A DNA stretch of 64,000 nt from Roseococcus microcysteis (lineage in GTDB: Bacteria; Pseudomonadota; Alphaproteobacteria; Acetobacterales; Acetobacteraceae), in NCBI RefSeq assembly GCF_014764365.1, contig NZ_CP061718.1, positions 1,922,001-1,986,000 of the forward strand, read 5' to 3'. The position numbers and the translations under genes were made by a program. Positions 17,379 through 27,734 of this stretch are shown here, piece after piece. The notes beneath the pieces are model-generated. The model had not been told where the DNA came from and did no database searches. It saw nothing but the letters and a program-made list of their open reading frames with translations. Within the stretch, counting starts at the first letter, position 1. The number at the start of each line of letters is the position of its first letter.

Positions 17379-18665
17379 CTAGCCCAGCCGGGCCACCAGG
17401 TTTTCCAGCCGCTCCTGCCCGCCCGAGCGCGGCCGGGGCTCCAGCCCTTCGGCCAGCGCGCGATCCGCGATCTCGGCCAGGCTGCCGGGCCAGGGCGCGC
17501 CCGCATAGCGTTCGCGCCGCGCGGCTTCCAGCCGTCCATCCTCGATGATGCGCGCGGCCCAGAGCAGCGCGGCGGCGCAGGCCTCCATGCCGCCCACATG
17601 GGCGTGCAGCAGATCCTCGGGCGCGATGGATTGCCGGCGCAGCTTGGCGTCGAAATTGAACCCGCCGCTGCCCAGGCCGCCCGCGCGCAGGATTTCCAGC
17701 ATCACCGGCACAAGCTCCTGCGTATTGGTCGGGAACTGGTCCGTGTCCCAGCCATTCTGCGGGTCGCCGCGGTTGATGTCCACGGAGCCCAGCACACCCA
17801 GCGCGGCGGCCATGCCCACCTCATGCTCGAAGGAATGGCCGGCGAGGGTGGCGTGGTTCGCCTCGATGTTGAGCTTCACCTCGCCCAGCAGCCCGTGCCG
17901 CAGGAGGAAGCCATACACCGTCGCCACGTCGCGGTCGTATTGGTGCTTGGTGGGTTCGTGGGGCTTGGGCTCGATCAACAGCGTGCCCTTGAAGCCGATC
18001 TTGTGCTTGTGCTCCACCACCAGCTTCAGGAAGCGGCCGAGCTGTTCATCCTCCCGCGCCAGATCGGTGTTGAGCAGCGTGTCATACCCCTCGCGCCCGC
18101 CCCACAGCACGTAGTTCTCGCCGCCCAGGCGTTGCGTCACCTCCATGGCGTGGCGCACCTGCACGCAGGCGCAGGCGAAGACCTCGGGGTCCGGGTTGGT
18201 GGCCGCCCCCGCCATGTAGCGCGGGTGGGAAAACAGGTTCGCCGTGCCCCAGAGCAGCTTGATGCCCGTGCGCTGCATGTGCCCGGCCAGCACATCCGCC
18301 ATGGCATCGAGGTTGCGCGCGCCCTCGCGGAGATTCGCCCCCTCCGGCGCCACGTCGCGGTCGTGGAAGCAGAAGAAGGGCAGGCCCAGGCGCTCCATGA
18401 AGGCGAAGCCGGCCTCGGCCTTCTGGCGCGCGCCTTCCATGGCGTCGGGCAGGCCTTCCCAGGGGCGGGGCAGCGTGCCCGCGCCGAAGGGGTCGGCGCC
18501 CGAGGCCACGAAGGAATGCCAATAGGCCACGGAAGGTCGCAGCCATTCGGCCATGCTGCGGCCCAGCACGGGTGCCTCCGGGCGCCAATGGCGATAGCCC
18601 AGCTCCTCCCGGCTGTCGGGGCCCAGGAAGGGCACGGGCGGGAGGGATTCGAAGATGTGGCTCAT
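17379..18665 (-). CDS. xylA: Xylose isomerase
   Basis: Encodes 428 residues, a class II xylose isomerase that converts D-xylose to D-xylulose. Active-site motifs are intact: [12 protein letters not shown] with the catalytic His, the [20 protein letters not shown] block, [16 protein letters not shown] with metal-binding Glu, [17 protein letters not shown] and the [17 protein letters not shown] metal site. It is the last gene of a 13-gene minus-strand operon. The start at 18665 overlaps the stop of xylB by four bases; no transcription stop other than the palindromic element lies beyond it. Confidence 0.96.
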   Translation of the reverse strand: MSHIFESLPPVPFLGPDSREELGYRHWRPEAPVLGRSMAEWLRPSVAYWHSFVASGADPFGAGTLPRPWEGLPDAMEGARQKAEAGFAFMERLGLPFFCFHDRDVAPEGANLREGARNLDAMADVLAGHMQRTGIKLLWGTANLFSHPRYMAGAATNPDPEVFACACVQVRHAMEVTQRLGGENYVLWGGREGYDTLLNTDLAREDEQLGRFLKLVVEHKHKIGFKGTLLIEPKPHEPTKHQYDRDVATVYGFLLRHGLLGEVKLNIEANHATLAGHSFEHEVGMAAALGVLGSVDINRGDPQNGWDTDQFPTNTQELVPVMLEILRAGGLGSGGFNFDAKLRRQSIAPEDLLHAHVGGMEACAAALLWAARIIEDGRLEAARRERYAGAPWPGSLAEIADRALAEGLEPRPRSGGQERLENLVARLG

Positions 18666-20086
18666 CGGGCGGTCTCCCGCATCAGGGGCTTCAGGAGGGG
18701 GTAGAGCTGCGACCAATGCGCGCGCGCCTCGGCCAGCGCCGGTTCGGGCAGCGCCTCGCCGAGGGCGTCCGGCGGGGTGCAGGTGGCGACCGCGTCGGCG
18801 CCGGTGGCCAGCGCGGCGAGCCGCGCCGCACCCAGCGCCGGCCCCACCCCGGCATCGGCCACCAGCGTCAACGGCCGGTCCAGCGCCGAGGCCAGCAGCC
18901 GCGCCCAGAGCCCCGAGCGCGCACCACCGCCGATGAGCGAGAGGCGCGGGATGGGCCCGCCCTCCGCCTCCAGCGCGGCCAGGCCATCGGCCAGGGCGAA
19001 GGCCACGCCCTGCATTACGGCGCGCGCCATCTGGCCGCGCGTGGTGCCGGCCTCCAGCCCGAACCAGAGGCCGCAGGCGGCGGCATCGTCATGCGGCGTT
19101 CGTTCGCCGGCGAGGTAGGGCAGGAACAGCACGCGGCCGGGTTCGGCGGCTTCCGCCTCGCGCGCCAATGTGGCTTCGTCCGCGCCCAGCACCGTGGCCG
19201 CCCAGGCCAGCGCGCCCCCCGCCGAGAGGATGACGGCCATCCGGTGCCACAGCCCGGGCAGGGCGTGGCAGAAGCTGTGCACGGTGCGCGCCGGGTCCGG
19301 GCGCGGCGCCGCATCGGCCACGAAGACCACGCCGGAGGTGCCCAGCGAGACGAAGGCTTGGCCAGGTGCCACGCAGCCCAGCCCCACCGCGCCCGCCGCA
19401 TTGTCCCCCGCCCCGCCCGCCACCGGCACGCCGGCCGGGATGCCCCATTCGGTGTTGACCACCCGGCCCGAGACGGCGCTGCCCTCCACCAGGCGCGGCA
19501 TGTGGGCGCGGGTGAGGCCGGTCAGCGCCAGCATCTCCTCCGACCAGTCGCGCCGCGCGACGTCGAGCCAAAGGGTGCCCGCCGCGTCCGACATCTCGGA
19601 CACCGCCTCGCCCGTCAGGCGCAGGCGCAGCCAATCCTTGGGCAGCAGCACGCGGCGCGTGGCGGCGAAGATGTCGGGCTCCCGCGCGCGCAGCCAGGCG
19701 AGCTTGGGCGCGGTGAAGCCCGGCATGGCGCGGTTGCCCGCGATGCGCCGCGCGGCCGCGTCCAGCGCCGCGCATTCGCCGGCCGCGCGCCCGTCATTCC
19801 ACAGGATGGCCGGGCGCAGCACACGGTCCGCCTCGTCCAGCACCACCGCCCCATGCATCTGCCCGGACAGCCCCACCGCGGCGACGCGCGCGCGCAGCGC
19901 CTCGGGCAGCGCCCGAACCGCCTGGGTGGCGGCGCGCCACCAATCCTCCGGCGTCTGCTCGGACCATCGTGGATGCGGGCGCTGCACCGTCAGCGGCGCG
20001 GACGCCTGGGCCAGCACCTGCCCGCCCTCATCCAGCAGCACCGCCTTCACGGCGGAGGTGCCGAGATCCACGCCGAGGAAGGTCAC
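18662..20086 (-). CDS. xylB: Xylulokinase
   Basis: Encodes 474 residues of the FGGY carbohydrate-kinase family; xylulokinase phosphorylates D-xylulose for the pentose-phosphate pathway. It opens with the ATPase motif [20 protein letters not shown]. It shows the sugar-site block [15 protein letters not shown] and [13 protein letters not shown], and in the second half GTSGVVF and [11 protein letters not shown] (FGGY signature 2). The start is GTG 20086, overlapping the stop of the upstream oxidoreductase gene in GTGA. Position directly before xylA supports the substrate. Confidence 0.94.
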   Translation of the reverse strand: MTFLGVDLGTSAVKAVLLDEGGQVLAQASAPLTVQRPHPRWSEQTPEDWWRAATQAVRALPEALRARVAAVGLSGQMHGAVVLDEADRVLRPAILWNDGRAAGECAALDAAARRIAGNRAMPGFTAPKLAWLRAREPDIFAATRRVLLPKDWLRLRLTGEAVSEMSDAAGTLWLDVARRDWSEEMLALTGLTRAHMPRLVEGSAVSGRVVNTEWGIPAGVPVAGGAGDNAAGAVGLGCVAPGQAFVSLGTSGVVFVADAAPRPDPARTVHSFCHALPGLWHRMAVILSAGGALAWAATVLGADEATLAREAEAAEPGRVLFLPYLAGERTPHDDAAACGLWFGLEAGTTRGQMARAVMQGVAFALADGLAALEAEGGPIPRLSLIGGGARSGLWARLLASALDRPLTLVADAGVGPALGAARLAALATGADAVATCTPPDALGEALPEPALAEARAHWSQLYPLLKPLMRETAR

Positions 20087-21219
20087 ACCACCGTCCAGGC
20101 GCCGCCGGCCCGCGCCGAGGCGATGGCGGCGGCCACGAAGCGCATGCCGCGCAGCCCGTCCTCGACATTGGGGGTGGCGGTGCTGAGCGGGTCGGGCGCG
20201 CGGCCCTCGCGGCGCGCCGTGATCTGCTCGGCCGCGTCACGGTAGATCTGCGCGAAGGCCTCCAGATACCCCTCCGGATGTCCGGCCGGAATGCGCGTGG
20301 CGTGGGCCGCGGCGGGGTGCAACGCGCCGACCGCGCGGGCCAGCACGCGCGGCGCCTCGCCCAGCGGGGTGTGGAGCAGCTGGTTCGGGTGTTCCTGGCT
20401 CCAGGCCAGCCCGCCCCTCTCGCCATAGATGCGCAGGCGCAGCGCGTTCTCATTGCCCGGCGCGACCTGCGAGGACCACAGCATCCCGCGCGCCCCGCCC
20501 GCGAAGCGCAGCAGCAGATGGGCGTTGTCGTCCACGCGGCGGCCTTCCACGAAGCTCTGCACATCGGCCAGCACGCTCTCGACCTGGAGGCCCGTGACGA
20601 ACTCCGCGAGATGATGTGCATGGGTGCCGAGATCGCCCAGCGAACCACCCAGCCCCGCCCGCGCCGGGTCGGTGCGCCATTCGGATTGCTTCTGCCCCGT
20701 CTCCTCCAGCCGGGTGGAGAGCCAGTCCTGCGGGTATTCCACCTGCACGACGCGGATGGCGCCGAGCTCGCCCGCGCGCACCATCGCCTGCGCCTGCCGG
20801 ACCATCGGGTGGCCACTGTAGTTGTGGGTGAGGACGAAGATGCGCCCGCTGCGCGCCACGGTCGCGACCAGATCCTCGCCCTGCTCCACCGTCAGCGCGA
20901 GGGGCTTGTCGCAGATCACGTCGAAGCCCGCTTCCAGCGCGGCCTTCGCGGGGGCGTGGTGCATGTGGTTGGGCGTGACGATGGCGACCACCTCCGCGCC
21001 ATCCTCCCGCCCGCGCTCGCCCGCCAGCATCGCCGCGAAATCCGGATAGCCGCGGATGCCGAGATCTGCCGCGCTGTCCATGGCGCGCTGCGGGTCGGAG
21101 GCCAGCGCCCCCGCCACCAGATCGAAGCAGCCATCCAGCCGCGCGGCCATGCGGTGCACGCCACCGATGAAGGCCCCGCGCCCACCCCCCACCATGGCGA
21201 GTCTGAGGCGCCGGGTCAC
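20083..21219 (-). CDS. Gfo/Idh/MocA-family sugar oxidoreductase
   Basis: Encodes 378 residues. The N-terminal Rossmann domain (LAMVGGGRGAFIGGVHRMAA) binds NAD(P). The ICDKPLALTVEQGEDL motif near residue 102 carries the family lysine. The C-terminal domain has GGSLGDLGTHAHHLAEFVTG. Such enzymes oxidise or reduce sugars, inositols and related compounds. The start is GTG 21219, overlapping the stop of the isomerase gene. Pairing with a sugar-phosphate isomerase/epimerase is a common catabolic combination; the substrate is unknown. Confidence 0.9.
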   Translation of the reverse strand: MTRRLRLAMVGGGRGAFIGGVHRMAARLDGCFDLVAGALASDPQRAMDSAADLGIRGYPDFAAMLAGERGREDGAEVVAIVTPNHMHHAPAKAALEAGFDVICDKPLALTVEQGEDLVATVARSGRIFVLTHNYSGHPMVRQAQAMVRAGELGAIRVVQVEYPQDWLSTRLEETGQKQSEWRTDPARAGLGGSLGDLGTHAHHLAEFVTGLQVESVLADVQSFVEGRRVDDNAHLLLRFAGGARGMLWSSQVAPGNENALRLRIYGERGGLAWSQEHPNQLLHTPLGEAPRVLARAVGALHPAAAHATRIPAGHPEGYLEAFAQIYRDAAEQITARREGRAPDPLSTATPNVEDGLRGMRFVAAAIASARAGGAWTVV

Positions 21220-22280
21220 GGCGCGAGGCCCAGCATGCGGCGGTTCGCCGCCTCATCCGCGCCGGAGGAGGCGAAGTCGTCGAAGGCCTTCTCCGTGACG
21301 CGGATGATGTGGTCCGCGATGAAGCGCGCCCCCTCGCGCGCACCATCCTCGGGGTGCTTCAGGCAGCATTCCCATTCCAGCACCGCCCAGCCCTCGAAGC
21401 CGAAGGCGGCGAGCTTCGAGAACACCGCCTTGAAATCCACCTGGCCATCGCCCAGCGAGCGGAAGCGGCCCGCGCGGTCCACCCAGGGCTGGAAGCCGCC
21501 ATAGACGCCGACGCGGCCGGTCGGGCGGAACTCGGCATCCTTCACGTGGAACATGCGGATACGCTCGCGGTAGATGTCGAGGAAGGCCACATGGTCCAGC
21601 GCCTGCAGCACGAAATGGCTGGGGTCGTAGAGGATGTTCGCGCGGGGGTGGTTGCCGACCGCGTCGAGGAACATCTCGAAGCTCGCGCCATCGTGCAGAT
21701 CCTCGCCGGGATGGATTTCGTAGCAGACATCCACGCCCGCCTCGTCGAAGGCATCGAGCAGCGGGCGCCAGCGCCGCGCGAGCTCCCCGAAGGCCGTCTC
21801 CACCAGCCCCGCCGGGCGCTGCGGCCAGGGATAGACGAAGGGCCAGGCCAGCGCACCCGAGAAGGTGGCGTGCGCGTTGAGGCCCAGGTTGCGCGAGGCG
21901 CGCGCCGCGAGGCGCATCTGCCCCATCGCCCATTCCTGCCGCGCCGCCGGGTTGCCGCGCACCTCGGGTGCGGCGAAGCCGTCGAAGGCGGCGTCATAGG
22001 CCGGATGCACGGCCACGAGCTGCCCTTGCAGATGCGTGGACAGTTCCGTCAGCGCCAGCCCGTGCTTCGCCAGCGTGGCCTGCACGTCCTCGCAATAGGC
22101 ACGGCTCTCGGCGGCCTTCGCGAGGTCAAACAGCCGCGCATCCCAGGAGGGGATCTGCACCCCCTTGAAGCCGAGCGAGGCCGCCCAGGCGGCGATGCCC
22201 TCCAGCGTGTTGAATGGCGCCTCATCCCCCGCGAATTGCGCGAGGAAGATGGCAGGGCCCTTGATGGTCTTCATGGTCAT
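21216..22280 (-). CDS. Sugar-phosphate isomerase/epimerase (AP-endonuclease-2 fold)
   Basis: Encodes 354 residues of the xylose-isomerase-like TIM-barrel family. Metal-binding features include CYEIHPGEDLHDG near residue 188, ILYDPSHFVLQ near 220, HVKDAEFRPTG near 250 and WECCLKHPEDGAREG near 310. The start at 22280 overlaps the stop of the quinone oxidoreductase gene in ATGA. It probably isomerises or epimerises a keto-sugar together with the neighbouring Gfo/Idh/MocA enzyme. Confidence 0.88.
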   Translation of the reverse strand: MTMKTIKGPAIFLAQFAGDEAPFNTLEGIAAWAASLGFKGVQIPSWDARLFDLAKAAESRAYCEDVQATLAKHGLALTELSTHLQGQLVAVHPAYDAAFDGFAAPEVRGNPAARQEWAMGQMRLAARASRNLGLNAHATFSGALAWPFVYPWPQRPAGLVETAFGELARRWRPLLDAFDEAGVDVCYEIHPGEDLHDGASFEMFLDAVGNHPRANILYDPSHFVLQALDHVAFLDIYRERIRMFHVKDAEFRPTGRVGVYGGFQPWVDRAGRFRSLGDGQVDFKAVFSKLAAFGFEGWAVLEWECCLKHPEDGAREGARFIADHIIRVTEKAFDDFASSGADEAANRRMLGLAP

Positions 22281-23251
22281 GGCACCAGCACCAGCGAACC
22301 CGTGGTCCGCCTCCCTTCGAGATCGGAATGCGCCTTCGCGGCATCGGCCAGCGCGTAGCGCGCCGGTGGCGCCACCTTCACGGCCCCCGAGGCCACGACG
22401 TCGAACAGCGCGCCCGCCATGCGCAGCAGATCGGGCCGCTTCGCCGTGTAATGGAACAGCACGGGGCGCGAGAGGGTCGCCGATTTCGCCGAGAGCAGCG
22501 AGGGCGCGATGGGCTCGATCGGCCCGCTGCTCTGCCCGAAGGAGACGAGGCGGCCGCACAGCGCCAGGCTCTCCATCGAATCCGCGAAGCTGTCGCGGCC
22601 GATGCCGTCATAGATGACGCGGCAGCCCGCGCCGCCCGTGATCTCCTTCACCCTGGCGGCGAAGCCTCCGCCGCGGGTGATGATGGGGTGGTCGCAGCCA
22701 TTCGCCAGCGCCAGCGCCGCCTTCTCCTCGGTGGAGACGGTGCCGATGACGGTGCAGCCCAGATGCCGCGCCCATTGGCACAGCAGCAGCCCGACGCCGC
22801 CGGCCGCCGCGTGCACCAGCACATGGTCGCCCGCGCGCACCGGCGCCGTCTCGTGCAGGAGGTATTGCGCCGTCATGCCCTTCAGCATGATGGAGGCCGC
22901 GATGTCGTCACCGATCGCGTCCGGCAGCTTCACCATCTGCGCGGCCGGAGCGAGCCGCGCCTCGGCATAGGCGCCGGTGGGCGGGCAGGCATAGGCGACG
23001 CGGTCGCCGGGCCGCAGCCCGTCCACGCCGGCACCCACCGCCTCCACCACCCCCGCGCCCTCCATGCCGATGATCGCGGGCAGGCCGGGCAGCGGGTACA
23101 GCCCGGTGCGGTGATAGATGTCGATGTAGTTCACGCCGATCGCGGTCTGGCGCAGCCGCACCTGGCCCTCGCCGGGCGCGCCGGGGTCATGCTCGGCGGG
23201 GCGCAGCACCTCGGGGCCGCCGGTCGTCTCGATCAGGATGGCCTGCGGCAT
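22277..23251 (-). CDS. Zinc-free quinone oxidoreductase (QOR, MDR family)
   Basis: Encodes 324 residues. The QOR-type pattern is clear: a GroES-like N-terminal half with VNYIDIYHRTGLYP, the GMEGAGVVEAVG loop without zinc ligands, LLHETAPVRAGDHVLVHAAA with GGVG for NADPH binding, and CTVIGTVSTEEKAALA. Members reduce quinones or activated alkenes with NADPH. It starts one base after the stop of the SRPBCC gene, so it is translated within the operon. The natural substrate here is unknown. Confidence 0.9.
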   Translation of the reverse strand: MPQAILIETTGGPEVLRPAEHDPGAPGEGQVRLRQTAIGVNYIDIYHRTGLYPLPGLPAIIGMEGAGVVEAVGAGVDGLRPGDRVAYACPPTGAYAEARLAPAAQMVKLPDAIGDDIAASIMLKGMTAQYLLHETAPVRAGDHVLVHAAAGGVGLLLCQWARHLGCTVIGTVSTEEKAALALANGCDHPIITRGGGFAARVKEITGGAGCRVIYDGIGRDSFADSMESLALCGRLVSFGQSSGPIEPIAPSLLSAKSATLSRPVLFHYTAKRPDLLRMAGALFDVVASGAVKVAPPARYALADAAKAHSDLEGRRTTGSLVLVP

Positions 23252-23252
23252 C

Positions 23253-24167
23253 TCAGCGCCCTCCGGCCAGGCGGGCGGCCACCGTCGCATAGGCCTTCAG
23301 GTAGACGTCCCGCTCGGTGTTCGGGATCAGCGAGAGGTCGTCCTGCGGGCTGGCCGCCCAGTCGCCCCACCAGGTGGCGAAGCAATGGTCCGTGTCCGTC
23401 ACGCGCCACAGGCGGGGGCCGCTGACATAGCGCACCCAGGGAAGCTCGGATTTCGTGATGTAGTAGGAGTAGCTCATCTCCTCATCGTCCAGGTGCAGCA
23501 GCACCTCGTTCAGATGGCCGGGGCCGAACATGAAGTCGCGCGTGCCGGACACCTTGTCGGGCCGCACCCCGCCCAGCATGTGCATCTTCGTGATGTCGGG
23601 GTGCCATTCGCCCATGGAGGCGAAGTCGCGGATGATGCCCCAGATGGCGCCGGCCGGCGCGGGAATGACGGTGCTGCACCAGACCTTGTTGGGCGGGAAG
23701 CCGGCCCAGAGCGGCGCCTCCACCGGCGCGCGGCCCGCAAGGGCCTGCTTCAGCGCGTCCCACCCGCCCTTGAAGACGCCGTTGGAGACGATGTCCACAT
23801 ACTTCCCCGCATCCTCCGGCGCCTCGTCGAAGGTCGCTTCCCATTCGGCGAAGGTGCGGTTCGTGTCCGTCACCGGCAGCAGCCGCACGCGGGCGCGGTA
23901 GTTCGTCACGGGGAAGGCCGGCGTCTCGAAATTGTAGGAGAAGCTGGTGGTGCGGTCGCAGAGATGCAGCAGCCGCTCACGCACCATCGTCCCGTCCTGC
24001 AGGAAGAAGCGGCGGATGCAGCCGACCACGTCGGAATCGAGCCCGTCCTCGATCTCCGACCGCGCGATGGCGGGGTGCCAGGTGGGCAGGCCGTTGAAGT
24101 CGCGGATCACGGACCAGACGGTGGCGATGTTCGCGTCGAGGATGGTGGAGGCGTAGGCGCGGGCCAT
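23253..24167 (-). CDS. Protein with two tandem SRPBCC domains
   Basis: Encodes 304 residues made of two polyketide-cyclase/Bet-v-1-type SRPBCC domains. Domain one (about 1-150) has IATVWSVIRDFNGLPTWHPA and domain two (about 165-300) AGAIWGIIRDFASMGEWHPD. Each repeats the family pattern ...W..IRDF....WHP.I. These helix-grip folds bind hydrophobic ligands or catalyse lyase/cyclase steps. GAGGGGAAC precedes the start at 24167. No partner is recognisable except by operon position, between the PEP-hydrolase-like and quinone oxidoreductase genes. Confidence 0.85.
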   Translation of the reverse strand: MARAYASTILDANIATVWSVIRDFNGLPTWHPAIARSEIEDGLDSDVVGCIRRFFLQDGTMVRERLLHLCDRTTSFSYNFETPAFPVTNYRARVRLLPVTDTNRTFAEWEATFDEAPEDAGKYVDIVSNGVFKGGWDALKQALAGRAPVEAPLWAGFPPNKVWCSTVIPAPAGAIWGIIRDFASMGEWHPDITKMHMLGGVRPDKVSGTRDFMFGPGHLNEVLLHLDDEEMSYSYYITKSELPWVRYVSGPRLWRVTDTDHCFATWWGDWAASPQDDLSLIPNTERDVYLKAYATVAARLAGGR

Positions 24168-24178
24168 GCGTGTTCCCC

Positions 24179-25009
24179 TCAGAAGCTGATCTGCTTGAAG
24201 GCGCGGGTCTGCGCCGTCAGCGCGGTCTCGGTCGGCAGGCGCTCCATGGAGGAGGCGCCGTAGAAGCCGTTGATGCCCGGCGTGTTCCGCAGCACCCAGG
24301 CGGCGTCCTCGGGCGAGGAGATGGGCCCGCCATGGCAGAGCACGATGATGTCCGGCCGCACGCGCCGCGCCGCCTCGGCCCATTCGGCGATCAGCGCCGG
24401 GCAGTCCTCCAGCTTCAGTGCCGTCTGCGCGCCGATGGCCCCGCCGGTGGTGAGGCCAAGATGCGGCACCAGGATGTCGGCGCCGGCGCGCGCCATCTCC
24501 GCCGCTTCGTCGGCGTTGAAGACATAGGGCGTGGTCAGCATGTCCTTGGCGTTGGCCATGCGGATCATGTCGATCTCATGCCCGAAGCCCATGCCGGTCT
24601 CTTCGAGGTTGGCGCGGAACACGCCGTCAATGAGCCCCACCGTCGGGAAGTTCTGGATGCCGGCGAAGCCCAGCGCCTTCAGCTCGTCCAGCAGGTGGTC
24701 CATCAGCGCGAAGGGGTCCGTGCCGTTCACGCCCGCGATGACGGGCGTGTGCTTCACCACCGGCAGCACCTCGCGCGCCATTTCCTTCACGATCTCATTG
24801 GCATTGCCATAGGCGAGCAGCCCGGCCAGCGAACCGCGCCCCGCCATGCGGTAGCGCCCGGAATTGTAGATGACGATAAGGTCTATCCCGCCCGCCTCCT
24901 CGCACTTGGCGGAAAGCCCGGTGCCGGCGCCGCCGCCGATGATGGGCTCGCGCCGCGCCACCATGTCGTGGAACTTGCGCAGCAACTCACCGCGCGTGAG
25001 GCGTTTCAT
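24179..25009 (-). CDS. PEP-hydrolase-family TIM-barrel protein
   Basis: Encodes 276 residues of the family once called TIM-barrel signal-transduction protein (PF09370 type). Motifs include [66 protein letters not shown] and the C-terminal [20 protein letters not shown]. The reaction is uncertain; annotation as phosphoenolpyruvate hydrolase is by family name only. The start overlaps the UPF0261 gene stop by one base (TGATG). In the plant and fungal Tm-1 type protein these two domains form one chain, so the two products here probably work together. A regulator with the same domain lies at 31682-33319. Confidence 0.88.
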   Translation of the reverse strand: MKRLTRGELLRKFHDMVARREPIIGGGAGTGLSAKCEEAGGIDLIVIYNSGRYRMAGRGSLAGLLAYGNANEIVKEMAREVLPVVKHTPVIAGVNGTDPFALMDHLLDELKALGFAGIQNFPTVGLIDGVFRANLEETGMGFGHEIDMIRMANAKDMLTTPYVFNADEAAEMARAGADILVPHLGLTTGGAIGAQTALKLEDCPALIAEWAEAARRVRPDIIVLCHGGPISSPEDAAWVLRNTPGINGFYGASSMERLPTETALTAQTRAFKQISF

Positions 25010-26208
25010 CAGGCGATCTCCCGGAAGACGGCCAGCGCGGCGTCGGCGAAGGCACGGTCATTGATGGCGGCCGGCACCTCGATGAGGCGCCGGTTGGGGG
25101 CGGGCACGAAGCCCGCACGGATGGTGTCGAACAGCGCGGCATCGGCCGCCGGGTCGTGGAAGGGCATGCCCGGCACATCAATGGCCGAAACCCCGCCCAG
25201 CGGCAGCAGGAAGCGCACGGGGCCCTCCATGCGGTTCAGCCGCGCCAGGAGGAACTCCGCGATGGCGCGGTTCTCCTCCGGCGTGGTGCGCATCAGCGTC
25301 ACCTGCGGGTTGTGGACGTAGAGGTTGCGGGACTGGAAGCGCGCGGGCACCGTCTCCTTCGCGCCGAAATTCACCATGTCCACCGCGCCCACGCTGCCGA
25401 CATAGGGGAGGCGCGTGCGGATGACCGCACCCAGCCTGTCCTCCGTGCAGGGGAACACGCCGCCCACCAGGAAGTCCGGCACCTCGGTCGTCGTGATGTC
25501 GAGCAGGGCGGCGACCAGGCCGGAATCCGCCAGCTTCTCCATGCTTTGCCCGCCCGCGCCGGTGGCGTGGAAGACGTAGCATTCATGGGTGGCTTCCAGC
25601 GCCTCGCGCAGCATGGTCACGCAGGCGGTGGTGACGCCGAACATGGAAAGCCCAAGCCCGGGCTTCTCGGCGGCATCGGCGGCCGGCGGCGCGTTCAGCG
25701 CCATCCCCGCCGCCGCATGCGCCGCATTGGCGATGACGCGGCGCGAAATGGCGTTGATCCCCGCCACATCCACCACCGAATACATCATGGCGAGGTCCGA
25801 CGGCCCCACATAGGGCGCCACATTGCCCGAGGCCACCGTGCTCACCATCAGCTTGGGCGTGCCGATGGGCAGGGCGCGCATGGCCTGGGTGACGAGGGCG
25901 GTGTTCCCCGACCCGCCCATGCCCAGCACCGCGCCGATGTCGTCGCGCGCCGAGAGCCAGCGCGTCAGCGCCTCCGCCATGGCGCCCACGGCGGCGCCAC
26001 GGTCGTCGCGGCCCAGCACCGCGCCGGCGCCGTCCGGGTGGTGCGCCGCGATCTCGGCCGCGGTCACATCGGCGCCCTGCCCCGCACCGCGCGTGCCGAC
26101 ATCCACCAGGACCGGCACCGCACCCGCGCGCCTGAGGCAATCGGCCGCGAAGCGCAGCTCCTCGCCCTTCGTGTCCATCGTGCCGATGACGTAGACCTTC
26201 GCCGTCAT
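25009..26208 (-). CDS. UPF0261/Tm-1-like ATP-binding protein
   Basis: Encodes 399 residues. The opening [20 protein letters not shown] and the following [23 protein letters not shown] and [15 protein letters not shown] are the UPF0261 signature. The tomato virus-resistance protein Tm-1 has the same N-terminal domain, which binds ATP. In bacteria the biochemical role is not known to me. It is followed with a one-base overlap by its usual partner, the TIM-barrel gene, and preceded 10 bases away by livF, so it belongs to the transporter operon. Confidence 0.9.
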   Translation of the reverse strand: MTAKVYVIGTMDTKGEELRFAADCLRRAGAVPVLVDVGTRGAGQGADVTAAEIAAHHPDGAGAVLGRDDRGAAVGAMAEALTRWLSARDDIGAVLGMGGSGNTALVTQAMRALPIGTPKLMVSTVASGNVAPYVGPSDLAMMYSVVDVAGINAISRRVIANAAHAAAGMALNAPPAADAAEKPGLGLSMFGVTTACVTMLREALEATHECYVFHATGAGGQSMEKLADSGLVAALLDITTTEVPDFLVGGVFPCTEDRLGAVIRTRLPYVGSVGAVDMVNFGAKETVPARFQSRNLYVHNPQVTLMRTTPEENRAIAEFLLARLNRMEGPVRFLLPLGGVSAIDVPGMPFHDPAADAALFDTIRAGFVPAPNRRLIEVPAAINDRAFADAALAVFREIA

Positions 26209-26218
26209 TCCATCCCCC

Positions 26219-26923
26219 TCAATGATGCCCGCCCACCGCGACGCCGAGGTAGCGGCGCTGCGTCTCGGTGTCCTCGGCCAGGGCGCGCGCCGGCATGGTG
26301 GCGGCGATGCGCCCCGTGACCATGATGGCCACATGCGCCGCGACCTCGGTCGCGACGCGCAGATTCTGTTCGACCAGCAAGAGGCGCATGCCGTCCTTCG
26401 GCAGGTCGCGCAGCACGCCGATCAGGTGGTCCACGATGACGGGGGCCAGGCCTTCGCTCGGCTCGTCCATCACGATGACCTTGGGGTTCATCAGCAGCGC
26501 GCGCGAGATGGCGAGCATCTGCTGCTCGCCGCCCGAAAGCTCGGTGCCGCCATTGTTGCGGCGCTCCGCCAGGCGCGGGAAAGTCTCGTAGACGCGCGGG
26601 ATGGTCCAGCGGCCACCGCGCTGGGCCACCAGCTTCAGATGCTCATGCACCGAAAGCGAGGGAAAGGTGCGCCGCCCCTGCGGCACCAGCGCCACGCCGC
26701 GCCGCGCGATGCGATAGGGGGCCAGGCCCGAGAGCCGCGCGCCATCCAACGTGACCTCGCCCTCGCTCGCCGCCACCAGCCCCGAGATGGCGCCGCAGAG
26801 CGTCGTCTTGCCCATGCCGTTTCGCCCGACGATGGCGAGCGGCGCCGCGCCAAGCTCCAGCGAGACGCCCTGCAGGATATGCGCCTGGCCGAAGCGGACA
26901 TGCAGGTCGCGCACGGTCAGCAT
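26219..26923 (-). CDS. livF: LivF-type ABC transporter ATPase
   Basis: Encodes 234 residues. Walker [10 protein letters not shown] near residue 35, signature [15 protein letters not shown] near 129, Walker [14 protein letters not shown], and the LLLVEQNL segment typical of LivF. It hydrolyses ATP to drive uptake through LivH/LivM. It overlaps the livG stop by one base (TGATG). The gene set at 26219-31006 is one complete high-affinity branched-chain-amino-acid-type (HAAT) importer. Confidence 0.93.
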   Translation of the reverse strand: MLTVRDLHVRFGQAHILQGVSLELGAAPLAIVGRNGMGKTTLCGAISGLVAASEGEVTLDGARLSGLAPYRIARRGVALVPQGRRTFPSLSVHEHLKLVAQRGGRWTIPRVYETFPRLAERRNNGGTELSGGEQQMLAISRALLMNPKVIVMDEPSEGLAPVIVDHLIGVLRDLPKDGMRLLLVEQNLRVATEVAAHVAIMVTGRIAATMPARALAEDTETQRRYLGVAVGGHH

Positions 26924-27693
26924 CAGTGGCCGCCCCCGAGATAGATGGCCTGCACCACCGGGTCGTCCTCGATGCGGTCGGGCGTGGCTTCCACCACCAC
27001 CTCGCCATCCTTCATGACGGTGACGATGTCGGCCGCGGGCAGCGCGATGTCCATGTCGTGCTCGATCAGGATCAGCGTGAGTGTGCGCGGCAGCTCGCGC
27101 AGCAGGCGCAGCAATTCCGGCCGGTCGCCGGGGGAGAGGCCGGCCGCGGGCTCGTCCAGCATCAGCACGCGCGGATCGCCCGCCAGCGCCATGCCGACCT
27201 CCAGCTGCCGTCGCTGGCCGTGCGAGAGGTTCACCACCTCCACATCCAGCAGGTGCGACAGGCGCATGCGCTCGGCCAGCGCGCGTGCCTGCGCGAGGCC
27301 CGGATCGTCGCGGCCCGGCCGCAGGAAGGAAAAGCGGTTGGGCCGCAGCCCGCGCACCGCGATGAAGAGGTTGTCCCGCACCGACAGCCCGTTGAACAGC
27401 AACGAGGTCTGGTAGGTGCGCCCGATGCCCAGCCGCGTGCGCTGGTGCGGCTTGAGCCGCGTGATGTCCGTGCCGAAGAGCTCGATGCGGCCCGCGGTGG
27501 GCGGAAAGTCGCCGCAGATGGTGTTGAACAGCGTCGTCTTGCCCGCCCCGTTGGGGCCGAGCACGGCCCGCCGCTCCCCGGGCATGACGTCGAAGCTGAC
27601 GTCACGCACGGCCTGCAAGGCGCCGAAGCGGCGGCTGACGCCGGTCAATCGGATAGCGGGATGCACTCGGTTCTTTCCAGACAAGACAGACAT
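26923..27693 (-). CDS. livG: LivG-type ABC transporter ATPase
   Basis: Encodes 256 residues from ATG 27693. Walker A GPNGAGKTTLFNT, the LivG-typical insertion GRTYQTSLLFNGLSVRDNLF, signature LSHGQRRQLEVGMALA (LSHG in place of LSGG, normal for this subfamily), Walker B VLMLDEPAAGLSP and the IEHDMDIAL motif are present. It is separated from the binding-protein gene by 136 bases with two strong hairpins. The start codon is not preceded by a good Shine-Dalgarno; a GTG 27 bases further in is an alternative. Confidence 0.93.
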   Translation of the reverse strand: MSVLSGKNRVHPAIRLTGVSRRFGALQAVRDVSFDVMPGERRAVLGPNGAGKTTLFNTICGDFPPTAGRIELFGTDITRLKPHQRTRLGIGRTYQTSLLFNGLSVRDNLFIAVRGLRPNRFSFLRPGRDDPGLAQARALAERMRLSHLLDVEVVNLSHGQRRQLEVGMALAGDPRVLMLDEPAAGLSPGDRPELLRLLRELPRTLTLILIEHDMDIALPAADIVTVMKDGEVVVEATPDRIEDDPVVQAIYLGGGH

Positions 27694-27734
27694 TGAAGAC
27701 ACGGACGCCCAAGCCACGCGCCGCCCCCCGGTGC

